12,152 nt of DNA from a bacterium (GTDB lineage Bacteria > Latescibacterota > UBA2968 > UBA8231). Both the position numbers and the translations under genes were made by a program. Where the stretch lies: NCBI GenBank assembly GCA_027593305.1, contig JAQCJA010000095.1, positions 1 through 12,152 on the forward strand, read 5' to 3'. Positions 1 through 6,668 of this stretch are shown one piece after another. Below the pieces are notes generated by a model. That model saw only the letters and a list, made by a program, of their open reading frames with translations. It was not told the DNA's origin and did no database searches. Every line of letters begins with the position of its first letter. Positions within the stretch are counted from its first letter, which is position 1.

Positions 1-201
1 GGCATGATCCCGTGCCAGCAGATCGGCGATGAGGTCGAGAATCTCCTTGCGCGCGACCGTCTTGCGCTGACCGATTACGCCACGGACCTCGTCGGCCAGG
101 CGATAGGCCTCATCGTGGTCGAAGCCGCTCTGGATCAGATGGTGGACGAGCATGCCCCGCATGAAGGGGATGCGTTTCTTGCCGTCGGTGATGGTCGCCA
201 T
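1..201 (-). CDS. ATP-cone domain protein, N-terminal part; possibly 2-phosphoglycerate kinase (runs off left edge)
   Basis: Only the first 67 residues lie in the window; the frame is still open at base 1. The protein starts MATITDGKKRIPFMRGMLVH and continues through a helix-rich stretch (HDEAYRLADEVRGVIGQR, then ARKEILDLIADLLA). This is the pattern of an ATP-cone, the regulatory nucleotide-binding domain: a short strand with a basic turn, the PF.RG.L motif, then two helices. ATP-cones open class I/III ribonucleotide reductases, follow the zinc ribbon in NrdR, and begin archaeal-type 2-phosphoglycerate kinases. NrdR is excluded because there is no N-terminal zinc ribbon. I favour 2-phosphoglycerate kinase from the spacing and wording of the motif, but the kinase domain is outside the window. 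The start is ATG, with a G-rich run about 10 bases upstream as a weak ribosome site. It sits 41 bases after the epimerase on the same strand, so co-transcription is likely. Confidence 0.6.
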   Translation of the reverse strand, partial: MATITDGKKRIPFMRGMLVHHLIQSGFDHDEAYRLADEVRGVIGQRKTVARKEILDLIADLLARDHA

Positions 202-242
202 GGGCTAACGGTACCCCCGCATTCCTGGGCAGGCAAGCGCCA

Positions 243-1172
243 TCATTCGGGATTGCGCATCCAGTGGACGGTTTGCTCCAGCCCTTGTTCGAAGGAAACC
301 CGGGGCTCATAGCCGAGGTCCCGACGCGCCAGGCCGATATCGGCGATCGACACACGCACATCCCCCGTCCGGCTGTCCCCATGTCTCGGTTGCAGGTCAC
401 TGCCGATGGTCTGATTAAGCGCCGCGACAAGTTCATTGACAGTGACACCGCGCCCTGTGCCGATGTTGTAGACCTGACCCGTCGCCACGGGTGCCGCCAG
501 GGCCGCCAGATTCGCGGCGACAACGTTATCGACGCAGGTGAAGTCGCGGGACTGCTCGCCGTCACCATGGATCATCGGCGCCACGCCGTTGAGCATCAGG
601 CGGGCGAATATGGAGATGACGCCGCTATACGGGCTTGTTGGATCCTGACGGGGGCCGAAAATATTGAAGTAGCGCAGGCAGATCGTTTCCAGACCGTATA
701 CGTGGGACCAGACGCGGCAGTAGTGTTCGCCGGCGATCTTGGACAGACCGTAGGGTGAGATGGGCAGAGCCGGCATGTCTTCCCGCTTGGGCACGGTCGG
801 ATCCGTCCCGTAGGCAGCGGCGGAGGCGGCGAAGACAACACGTCGCACGCCGGCATGGCGTGCTGCCTCCAGTAACCGCAGAGTGCCGACGACGTTGACT
901 TCCTGTTCATCGAGGGGTTGTTCGACGGAGTACTGCACCGAGGCGATGGCGGCATGGTGCAGGATCTGTTCAGCGTCCTCTACGGCGTGCGCCGCGGTGG
1001 AGGGGTCACGCAGGTCCCCAACCATGAGGTCCACGTCCACGTCGCCGAGATTGCTGCGCTTGCCACTGGAGAGGTTGTCGAGTGCGCGGACTTCATGCCC
1101 GTCAGCGACCAGTCGCCGACAAAGATGGGAGCCGATGAACCCGGCGCCTCCGGTTACCAGAACACGTGCCAC
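243..1172 (-). CDS. NAD-dependent nucleotide-sugar epimerase/dehydratase (GalE-like extended SDR)
   Basis: This 309-residue protein is an extended short-chain dehydrogenase that acts on nucleotide-activated sugars in the cytoplasm, such as a UDP-hexose 4-epimerase. The N-terminal Rossmann motif GGAGFIGSH is at residues 8-16 (GxxGxxG). The NAD-facing D-N-LSSG segment is at 32-37, LHHAA at 71-75, the catalytic Ser region ASAAAYG at 116-122, and the YxxxK pair is Y141/K145 (YGLSK). The RYFNIFGPRQDP block (168-179) and the later GDGEQSRDF block (203-211) are typical of the GalE/WbpP and dTDP-glucose dehydratase side of the family. Length is normal. I chose a GTG start because AGGAAAG sits 8 bases upstream and the Rossmann motif begins correctly from there. 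An in-frame ATG 48 bases further upstream would add an uncharacteristic tail. The exact sugar cannot be told from sequence; neighbours do not include glycosyltransferases. Confidence 0.9.
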   Translation of the reverse strand: MARVLVTGGAGFIGSHLCRRLVADGHEVRALDNLSSGKRSNLGDVDVDLMVGDLRDPSTAAHAVEDAEQILHHAAIASVQYSVEQPLDEQEVNVVGTLRLLEAARHAGVRRVVFAASAAAYGTDPTVPKREDMPALPISPYGLSKIAGEHYCRVWSHVYGLETICLRYFNIFGPRQDPTSPYSGVISIFARLMLNGVAPMIHGDGEQSRDFTCVDNVVAANLAALAAPVATGQVYNIGTGRGVTVNELVAALNQTIGSDLQPRHGDSRTGDVRVSIADIGLARRDLGYEPRVSFEQGLEQTVHWMRNPE

Positions 1173-1180
1173 GTTGATTG

Positions 1181-1187
1181 CTTTCCT
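1181..1187 (-). promoter_or_regulatory. Ribosome binding site of the epimerase gene
   Basis: The minus strand reads AGGAAAG, 8 bases before the GTG at 1172. It decides the GTG start over the upstream in-frame ATG at 1220. Confidence 0.65.
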
Positions 1188-1271
1188 GAATGGGTTCGAA
1201 TCGTCGAAACGTTTTGTCACAGTTCGCGTTGCGCGCTGCGGTCCTGTTGCCTGCCAGAGGGGCAGTCAGGA

Positions 1272-1278
1272 TATTATA
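1272..1278. promoter_or_regulatory. Candidate divergent promoter core (-10 elements on both strands)
   Basis: In the 150-base spacer between the epimerase (minus) and tal (plus), the only AT-rich block is ATATTATA at 1271-1278. On the minus strand it reads TATAAT (1278-1273), a perfect -10, though without a good -35 at 17 bases. On the plus strand it reads TATTAT (1272-1277), with TTGCCT at 1247-1252 as a possible -35 and a long 19-base spacer. One block may serve both directions. No start-site data support this. Confidence 0.35.
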
Positions 1279-1322
1279 CGACCTCGGCGCAGCCCCCACC
1301 TTCCTCATCTCGGAGTTCGGCC

Positions 1323-2456
1323 ATGTCCAACCCCCTCGTTGACCTCGGCCCCCTGGGTCAGAGCGTCTGGTACGACAGCATCAGCCGCAGCCTCATCGAG
1401 AGTGGCGATCTGGCGCGCCTGATCTCCGAAGATGGCTTGCGGGGCATGACGTCAAACCCTGCGATCTTCGAAAAGGCCATCTCCGGATCGAAGGACTATA
1501 CCGACGATCTGCGACGGCACGCCGCCGCCGGCCTGACGCCGCTGCAGATCTACGAGGCTCTGGCCATTGGTGACATTCAGGCCGCCGCCGATGTGCTGCG
1601 CCCCGTATTCGATGCGTCGAAAGGGGCCGACGGTTACGTGTCGCTGGAGGTGTCGCCCTATCTGGCAGATGACACGCAGGGGACGATCGACGAAGCCCTG
1701 CGACTGGCGGCCGATGTCGATCGCCCCAACCTGATGATCAAGGTGCCGGGTACGCCGGCGGGTGTGCCGGCGATTGAAGCGCTGATCGGCAAGGGGCTGA
1801 ACATCAACGTCACCCTGCTGTTTTCCCAGGACAACTACGCCGCCGTCGCTGAGGCCTACATCTCCGGCCTCGAGGCGCTGGCCGCCGCCGGCGGCGATGT
1901 GCACCGCGTCGCCAGCGTCGCCAGCTTCTTCGTCAGCCGTATCGATGTACTCGTCGACTCCATCCTCGCAGAGAAACTGCAGGGCGAGACGGATGCAGCG
2001 CGGCGGGCTGCTATCGAGGACCTGCTGGGCAAAGTTGCCATTGCCAATGCGAAACTTGCATATCAGTATTTCAAGCAGCTGTGCGCCGGGGATCGCTGGC
2101 AGTCGCTGGCCAGCAAGGGCGCTCGTGTGCAACGGTTGCTGTGGGCCAGTACCGGCGTCAAGAATCCAGACTACAGCGATGTGCTCTACGTGGAACAGCT
2201 CATTGGTCCGGATACGGTCAATACGGTGCCCGTTGCAACGTTTGCCGCTTTTCGCGACCACGGCGTCGCCGCCGCAACCCTCGAACTGGATGTGGCCGAC
2301 GCCCAGCGGGTGATGGCCAGTCTCGGCAACGCAGGTGTGTCCATGAAGGACGTCACCGACAAACTGCAGGCCGACGCCGTGCGGCTCTTCGTTGAGCCCT
2401 TTGACAAACTTCTGGCGGCGATCGAAAGCCAGTCGGCGCCGTCGGGGCACGGGTAA
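1323..2456 (+). CDS. tal: Transaldolase (long, actinobacterial/cyanobacterial type)
   Basis: Transaldolase moves a three-carbon dihydroxyacetone unit between sedoheptulose-7-phosphate and glyceraldehyde-3-phosphate in the non-oxidative pentose phosphate pathway. The 377-residue protein matches the long transaldolase class. It has the N-terminal SVWYDSISRSLI block (14-25), GMTSNPAIFEKAI (41-53), VSLEVSPYLADDT (106-118), the Schiff-base Lys140 in NLMIKVPGTPAG (136-147), INVTLLFS (161-168), SVASFFVSRID (198-208) and WASTGVKNPDYSD (274-286). The start ATG follows GGAG at 1312-1315 by 7 bases. The longer open frame upstream is non-coding spacer, since the family begins with this short leader. It is the first gene of the plus-strand cluster, and zwf starts 5 bases after its stop, the familiar tal-zwf arrangement. 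No residues expected for catalysis appear to be missing. Confidence 0.96.
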   Translation: MSNPLVDLGPLGQSVWYDSISRSLIESGDLARLISEDGLRGMTSNPAIFEKAISGSKDYTDDLRRHAAAGLTPLQIYEALAIGDIQAAADVLRPVFDASKGADGYVSLEVSPYLADDTQGTIDEALRLAADVDRPNLMIKVPGTPAGVPAIEALIGKGLNINVTLLFSQDNYAAVAEAYISGLEALAAAGGDVHRVASVASFFVSRIDVLVDSILAEKLQGETDAARRAAIEDLLGKVAIANAKLAYQYFKQLCAGDRWQSLASKGARVQRLLWASTGVKNPDYSDVLYVEQLIGPDTVNTVPVATFAAFRDHGVAAATLELDVADAQRVMASLGNAGVSMKDVTDKLQADAVRLFVEPFDKLLAAIESQSAPSGHG

Positions 2457-2461
2457 GTCCG

Positions 2462-3970
2462 GTGACCGAGTCGTTTCTCGCAGCCGGTCGGGTTCCGGAT
2501 CCGTGCGTGCTCGTGATCTTCGGCGCCTCCGGTGATCTGACGCGTCGAAAATTGGTACCAGCGATCTGGCACCTGCAACAACAGGGACGTTTGCCCGAAC
2601 AGTTCGCCCTCGTGGGTGTCGCCCGTTCCGAGATGAGTACCGACGAGTTTCGGCAACGCATGCGCGAAGCTCTGGACGAGTTTGTCGGCGCCAGTGGCGA
2701 AGAGGTGGACCGGTTCCTGGCCCGCATCAACTACGTCAGCGGCGACCCGGGGGATGCAGAATTCTACGGGCGTCTGGGCCAACAACTGCAGCAACTTGAT
2801 GACGCGTTCGGCACGGCGGGCAATCGCTGTTTCTACTGTTCGGTCCCCCCCCAGGTCTATCTGACGATCATCGAACAGATCGGCATCGCCGGACTCAACC
2901 AGGAAGGACAGGGCAAACCCGGCTGGGTTCGGATCATCGTGGAGAAACCATTTGGCCACGATCTCGACACGGCACGCGCCCTCAATCAGTCCATCCACGC
3001 CGTGTTTGCTGAGCACCAGATCTTTCGGATCGACCACTACCTGGGTAAGGAAACGGTGCAGAACATTCTCGTCTTCCGCCTGGCCAATTCCATGTTCGAA
3101 CCTCTGTGGAACCGGCGCTACGTGGATCATGTGCAGATCACGGCAGCCGAAACCGTTGGTGTGGAACACCGCGCCGGCTATTACGACAGTTCCGGTGCCC
3201 TGCGCGACATGATCCAGAATCATCTGTTGCAGGTGATGTGTGTCGTCGCCATGGAGCCCCCTTCGGCCTTCGATGCCGAGTCCGTACGACTGGAAAAACT
3301 CAAGGTCCTCAAGGCTGTGCGACCCATCAGCGTCGGCCAGGTCGATCGCTTTGCCGTGCGCGGTCAGTATGCTGCGGGCGACTATGATGGCACGGCGGTT
3401 CAGGGCTACCGCCAGGAAGAGGATGTGCCCGCCAATTCACGCACCGAGACTTTTGCCGCCATCGAGTTCACCCTCGACAACTGGCGCTGGCAGGGCGTGC
3501 CGTTCTATGTGCGCACCGGCAAACGTATGCCTCACAGGGCCAGTGCCATTACGATGCAGTTCAAGCAGGCACCCCATCTGATCTTCGCCGGTGGCAACGA
3601 TCTTCGGCCGAGCACGCTGACGATCCGCATCCAGCCCGACGAAGGCATCGCGCTGTCCTTCAGCGGCAAGATCCCGGGTCCCGATGTCAATCTTGGGACT
3701 GTGGAGATGGACTTCAACTACCAGGACGCCTTTGGCGGGCGGAGCCCGGAGGCTTACGAGACCCTGTTGCTCGACTGCCTGCTCGGAGACGGCACCCTGT
3801 TCGCCGACTCCGGCTGGATCGAAAAGTCGTGGGAGTTGCTGATGCCGGTCCTGGAAGCCTGGAATGCCACATCGGCGACGCGGGTGCCCACCTATCGCGC
3901 CGGCACATGGGGACCCAGGGAGGCGGACGATCTCTTTGATCGCGACTGGAGAGCATGGGCATGCCCCTGA
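2462..3970 (+). CDS. zwf: Glucose-6-phosphate 1-dehydrogenase
   Basis: Zwf oxidises glucose-6-phosphate to 6-phosphogluconolactone with NAD(P)+, the entry step of the oxidative pentose phosphate and Entner-Doudoroff routes. The 502-residue protein carries the nucleotide-binding motif GASGDLTRRKL (21-31), EKPFG (161-165) and the active-site signature RIDHYLGKE (189-197), with the general-base His of the family shortly after in the VQITAAE-GVEHRAGYYD region. The C-terminal FYVRTGK and QPDEGI segments are also typical. Length is normal (about 490-510). It starts with GTG five bases after tal; the ribosome site is weak (GGTAAG overlapping the tal stop), so translation is probably coupled to tal. 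A run of eight C bases (2845-2852) encodes the conserved VPP segment and is in frame. The C-terminus overlaps glk by 10 bases. 6-phosphogluconolactonase and 6-phosphogluconate dehydrogenase are not next to it. Confidence 0.97.
   Translation: MTESFLAAGRVPDPCVLVIFGASGDLTRRKLVPAIWHLQQQGRLPEQFALVGVARSEMSTDEFRQRMREALDEFVGASGEEVDRFLARINYVSGDPGDAEFYGRLGQQLQQLDDAFGTAGNRCFYCSVPPQVYLTIIEQIGIAGLNQEGQGKPGWVRIIVEKPFGHDLDTARALNQSIHAVFAEHQIFRIDHYLGKETVQNILVFRLANSMFEPLWNRRYVDHVQITAAETVGVEHRAGYYDSSGALRDMIQNHLLQVMCVVAMEPPSAFDAESVRLEKLKVLKAVRPISVGQVDRFAVRGQYAAGDYDGTAVQGYRQEEDVPANSRTETFAAIEFTLDNWRWQGVPFYVRTGKRMPHRASAITMQFKQAPHLIFAGGNDLRPSTLTIRIQPDEGIALSFSGKIPGPDVNLGTVEMDFNYQDAFGGRSPEAYETLLLDCLLGDGTLFADSGWIEKSWELLMPVLEAWNATSATRVPTYRAGTWGPREADDLFDRDWRAWACP
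3948..3953 (+). promoter_or_regulatory. Ribosome binding site deciding the glk start
   Basis: GGAGAG inside the end of zwf is 7 bases before the ATG at 3961 but only 1 base before the in-frame ATG at 3955. The second ATG is therefore the likely start. Confidence 0.6.
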
Positions 3971-4974
3971 TCCTTGCCGCCGATGTCGGCGGCACAAAGG
4001 CCTATCTGGGTCTGTTCCGCGCTGACGGGGAGGCTCTGCAGCCTGTCGCCATCGAACGTTATGTGTCGACGGAGTACGCCGGCGTCGCCGAACTGCTGAC
4101 AACCTTCGTCGATCACTGTCACCAGCGTCCGGATCGTGTCGTGCTCGGTGTGCCCGGGCCGGTGCGGCACACGCCGGTCCTGCCCGTCAATTTGCCGTGG
4201 AGCATCGACCCGGTGCAGATTGCCGCCGCCCTCGACATGGAGCGGGTGTTTCTGCTCAATGATCTCGAGGCGGCAGCCTACGGCACACTGGCCCTGACCG
4301 ACGACGACATCATCGAGATCAACCGCGGCGAGGTGGACCCGCTGGGAGCCAAGGCGATTATCGCCGCCGGCACCGGTCTGGGCGAAGCGGGCCTGGCCTG
4401 GGCCGATGGGCGTTACGTGGCCGTGCCGTCTGAAGGGGGCCACGCCTCCTTCGCCCCCGGCACCGAACTGGAGGGCGAACTGTGGCGCTGGTTGTTCCAA
4501 CGCCACGGACATGTCAGCTGGGAACGTGTCGTTTCCGGCATGGGTCTGGTGAACATCTACGAATTCCTGCGGGATGGTCGCCTGGTTGACGATCCCGACA
4601 TCGAGCCGGACTGGTTGCGGGACAGGCTCGCAGAGCAGGGCGCGCGCGCCCGCATCATTTCGTCGGCCGCCAGAGAGGATGGTGTACCCCTTGCCAGAGA
4701 GGCACTGTCGCTGTTCGTCTCGTTGTACGGCGCTGAAGCAGGCAACCTGGCGCTGAAGATGCTGGCCACGGGAGGCGTTTACATCGGTGGTGGGATCGCC
4801 CCGCAGATCATCAGCGAACTCACGGACGGCGCCTTCATGGACGCCTTCTCCGAAAAGGGAAGGGTGTCGGATGTCCTGCGCCGGATCCCCGTCCACGTCC
4901 TGAAGAACGACAAGACCGCGCTGCTGGGGGCCGCCTACTACGGGGCTCACATGGCGCAGAACTCGCACCACTAG
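3961..4974 (+). CDS. glk: Glucokinase (Glk family)
   Basis: Glucokinase phosphorylates cytoplasmic glucose with ATP to glucose-6-phosphate, the substrate of Zwf encoded just upstream. The 337-residue protein opens with the phosphate-binding motif AADVGGTKAYLGLF (6-19), then LGVPGPV (62-68), LPVNLPW (74-80) and FLLNDLEAAAYG (97-108), where Asp101 is the expected catalytic base. The second phosphate and adenosine motif AAGTGLGEAGLAW is at 135-147 and the sugar-binding SEGGHASFAP at 157-166, with the Glk-specific GHVSWERVVSGMGL at 183-196. A late glycine motif YIGGGIAP completes the fold. This is the Glk family rather than the zinc-binding ROK family, as the ROK CxCGxxGCxE motif is absent. Length is close to the usual 320-340. 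The gene overlaps zwf by 10 bases, which suggests translational coupling and one mRNA. ADP- or polyphosphate-dependence cannot be judged. Confidence 0.94.
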   Translation: MPLILAADVGGTKAYLGLFRADGEALQPVAIERYVSTEYAGVAELLTTFVDHCHQRPDRVVLGVPGPVRHTPVLPVNLPWSIDPVQIAAALDMERVFLLNDLEAAAYGTLALTDDDIIEINRGEVDPLGAKAIIAAGTGLGEAGLAWADGRYVAVPSEGGHASFAPGTELEGELWRWLFQRHGHVSWERVVSGMGLVNIYEFLRDGRLVDDPDIEPDWLRDRLAEQGARARIISSAAREDGVPLAREALSLFVSLYGAEAGNLALKMLATGGVYIGGGIAPQIISELTDGAFMDAFSEKGRVSDVLRRIPVHVLKNDKTALLGAAYYGAHMAQNSHH

Positions 4975-4994
4975 AGAAAGAAGCCTGAGTCACC

Positions 4995-5915
4995 ATGAAG
5001 CGTCGCATCAAGGAAATTCTCAGCTGGTATGGCAGCGATAACCCCGGAACCCTCACCAACCTGGCGCGGATCCTCAACCACGGCAAACTCGGTGGCACCG
5101 GAAAACTCGTCATCCTGCCGGTAGACCAGGGCGTTGAGCATGGCCCGGGACGTACCTACGTGCCGAATCCGCCGTCCTTTGATCCACGGTATCATTTTGA
5201 GCTGGCCATCGAGGCCGGACTCAACGCCTATGCCGCGCCCCTCGGCTTTCTCGAGGCAGGCGCCCGTGATTATGCCGGCGATCTGCCGCTGATCCTGAAG
5301 TTGAACAACCGCGAGAACCTGAGCTCCGACAAGGACCCGCTGCAGGCTGTGACGGGCTCGGTAGAGGCTGCCCTGCGCCTCGGATGCGCCGCCATTGGCT
5401 ACACCGTGTACCCCGGCTCCATGCAGCGCGTATCGATGTATGAGAAACTGCAGGCCCTCACCGAAGAGGCCAAGCGCCACGGTCTCGTCGTCGTCGTCTG
5501 GTCGTACCCCCGTGGGTCTGATATCAGCAAGGATGGCGAAACCGCTCTCGACGTATCGGCCTACGCCGCGCAGATCGCGGCGCAGTTGGGCGCGCACATT
5601 CTCAAGGTGAAACCCCCCGCCGACTGCGTCGAGCAGGCTGAAGCCAAGAAGGTCTATGAGAAAGCCGGGTTGCAGACGGCGACATTGGCGCAGCGTATCG
5701 AGCACGTCATGAACAGCGCCTTTGATGGCCGCCGCATCACGATCTTTTCCGGGGGCGCCGCCCGGGGGACCGAAGAAGTGCTCGAGGAGATCCGTGGCAT
5801 TCGTGATGGTGGCGGTTTCGGTTCCATCATGGGACGAAATGCGTTCCAGCGTGAGCGGTCGGAAGCGCTGGCGTTGCTCGATCAGGTCGTCAAGATCTAT
5901 CAGGGCAAACTCTAG
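4995..5915 (+). CDS. Class I fructose-bisphosphate aldolase, DhnA/archaeal type
   Basis: This enzyme cleaves or forms fructose-1,6-bisphosphate through a lysine Schiff base in glycolysis and gluconeogenesis. The 306-residue protein is the DhnA (FbaB/archaeal) class I type, not the metal-dependent class II. It shows LVILPVDQGVEHGPG (38-52), the APLGFLEAG turn (81-89), LILKLNNRENLS (99-110), AIGYTVYPGS (133-142), VVVWSYPRGS (166-175), the Schiff-base segment HILKVKPP (201-208; K204 or K206) and the phosphate-binding IFSGGAARG near 250-258, then GSIMGRNAFQR (277-287). Its close relatives are spread among archaea and varied bacteria. Twenty bases separate it from glk; only a weak GAG sits 5 bases before the ATG. 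It is followed after 2 bases by the HAD phosphatase. Related DhnA-type lyases use other substrates, so the fructose-bisphosphate role rests on the family and on the glk/zwf/tal context. Confidence 0.92.
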   Translation: MKRRIKEILSWYGSDNPGTLTNLARILNHGKLGGTGKLVILPVDQGVEHGPGRTYVPNPPSFDPRYHFELAIEAGLNAYAAPLGFLEAGARDYAGDLPLILKLNNRENLSSDKDPLQAVTGSVEAALRLGCAAIGYTVYPGSMQRVSMYEKLQALTEEAKRHGLVVVVWSYPRGSDISKDGETALDVSAYAAQIAAQLGAHILKVKPPADCVEQAEAKKVYEKAGLQTATLAQRIEHVMNSAFDGRRITIFSGGAARGTEEVLEEIRGIRDGGGFGSIMGRNAFQRERSEALALLDQVVKIYQGKL

Positions 5916-5917
5916 CG

Positions 5918-6490
5918 ATGGCTGCTGATACCGCCGCACCACCGCCGTCGCCCGCCCTGATGGAGAAGGCGAAACGGATTCGTGTTCTGCTCACGGATGT
6001 GGACGGCGTGTGGACCGATGGCAGGTTGTTCTACTTCCCCGGCCCCAATGGCGTCCTCATCGAGACCAAGGGCAGTACCGCCATCGATGGCATGGCGCTG
6101 CGCTGGTGGCACGCCGCCGGCCACGTCAGTGGCGTCATCAGTGGTCGCGATGCACCCGGCATCACCCATCGGTGTCAGATGTTGGGTGTAGCCCACATCT
6201 TTCAGGGACACCTCGACAAGATCGAGCCCTGGGAGAAGATCTGCGCCGCCGCCGGTGTGCAGGACGATGAAGTGTGCTACATGGGCGACGACCTGCCGGA
6301 CGCACCGCTGCTGCGGCGGGCCGGGCTCGGTGTGGCAGTGGCCAATGCGCGCCGGGAGGTCAAATCCGTGGCCGACTATGTGACGGTGACACCCGGGGGC
6401 CAGGGCGCCGTGCGTGAAGTCATCGAGTTGATTATGCAGGCCCGAGGGGAATGGGACGCGGTACTGGAGAAATACGGCCTGCGCCGGTAG
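5918..6490 (+). CDS. KdsC-like HAD phosphatase (3-deoxy-octulosonate-8-phosphate phosphatase family)
   Basis: This 190-residue cytoplasmic HAD (C0, KdsC) phosphatase hydrolyses a sugar phosphate. HAD motif I is TDVDGVWTDG (26-35; nucleophile Asp27, acid/base Asp29), motif II is ISGRD (74-78, Ser75), motif III is Lys101 in QGHLDK, and motif IV is GDDLPDAP (123-130). The C-terminal PGGQGAVREVIELI (159-172) is the KdsC signature tail that reaches the neighbouring active site in the tetramer. The N-terminal 14 residues (Pro/Ala-rich) are an extra leader; Met15 is an alternative start but has no ribosome site. No KDO synthesis genes (kdsA, kdsB, kdsD) are near. The gene is 2 bases after the aldolase and last before a terminator, so a role in this sugar-phosphate cluster is possible, as is a sialic acid or other ulosonate phosphatase role. 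The family call is firm; the substrate is not. Confidence 0.85.
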   Translation: MAADTAAPPPSPALMEKAKRIRVLLTDVDGVWTDGRLFYFPGPNGVLIETKGSTAIDGMALRWWHAAGHVSGVISGRDAPGITHRCQMLGVAHIFQGHLDKIEPWEKICAAAGVQDDEVCYMGDDLPDAPLLRRAGLGVAVANARREVKSVADYVTVTPGGQGAVREVIELIMQARGEWDAVLEKYGLRR

Positions 6491-6496
6491 TGTTTG

Positions 6497-6518
6497 TGTT
6501 GCCATAACATCGGCAACA
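6497..6518 (+). other. Small hairpin directly before the terminator
   Basis: TGTTGCC pairs with GGCAACA around an 8-base loop (ATAACATC), 6 bases after the HAD phosphatase stop. It abuts the terminator hairpin and shares one A with it. It may protect the 3' end of the mRNA or help termination. Confidence 0.45.
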
Positions 6519-6555
6519 AGCGGACGGGAGTTGTAGCGGCTCTCGTCCGCTTTTT
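6518..6555 (+). terminator. Rho-independent terminator of the tal-zwf-glk-fba-HAD cluster
   Basis: A 13-base-pair stem has left arm AAGCGGACGGGAG at 6518-6530 and right arm CTCTCGTCCGCTT at 6540-6552, with one G:U pair and a 9-base loop (TTGTAGCGG). A run of T at 6551-6555 follows. It lies 27 bases after the last stop codon of the cluster. The stem is long and GC-rich, so termination should be efficient on the plus strand. Confidence 0.9.
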
Positions 6556-6570
6556 CATTTCTCGAGCCAA

Positions 6571-6660
6571 CCGGGCTCGGGCGACCTCGATGCGTGCAAC
6601 GGCATGACCGTCGATGGTGCCTGCTTCAAGGGCCCACTCGACCCGTCTTTCGACAAGTGA
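6571..6660 (+). pseudogene. Probable remnant of a YHYH-domain protein C-terminus
   Basis: An open plus-strand stretch ending at the TGA 6658-6660 reads PGSGDLDACNGMT, then VDGACFKGPLDPSFDK. The L-D-x-C-N-G motif followed by a C-F-K/R-G tail is how I remember YHYH-domain proteins ending, but the expected stretch between them (containing the G-Y-H/Y and YP segments) is missing. No start codon with a ribosome site precedes it, and the frame runs straight out of the terminator. It looks like a decayed or internally deleted gene end. The match is from memory over about 26 residues and could be chance. A hairpin (CTCGAGCC / GGCTCGGG, 6561-6581) overlaps its beginning. Confidence 0.3.
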
Positions 6661-6668
6661 GAAACAGC

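Noticed and set aside
2845..2852. Run of eight C bases in zwf, a possible phase-variable tract
   Set aside because: It encodes the conserved VPP segment in frame and the gene is intact. A single short tract in a housekeeping gene is not evidence for switching.
2186..3223. Long open frame on the minus strand across tal and zwf (345 codons)
   Set aside because: It is antisense to two clearly homologous genes, has no ribosome site and shows no recognisable motif. GC-rich codon use on the plus strand produces such shadows.
3892..4971. Minus-strand open frame of 359 codons covering glk
   Set aside because: It mirrors glk and has no motif or plausible start. Glk motifs on the plus strand are unambiguous.
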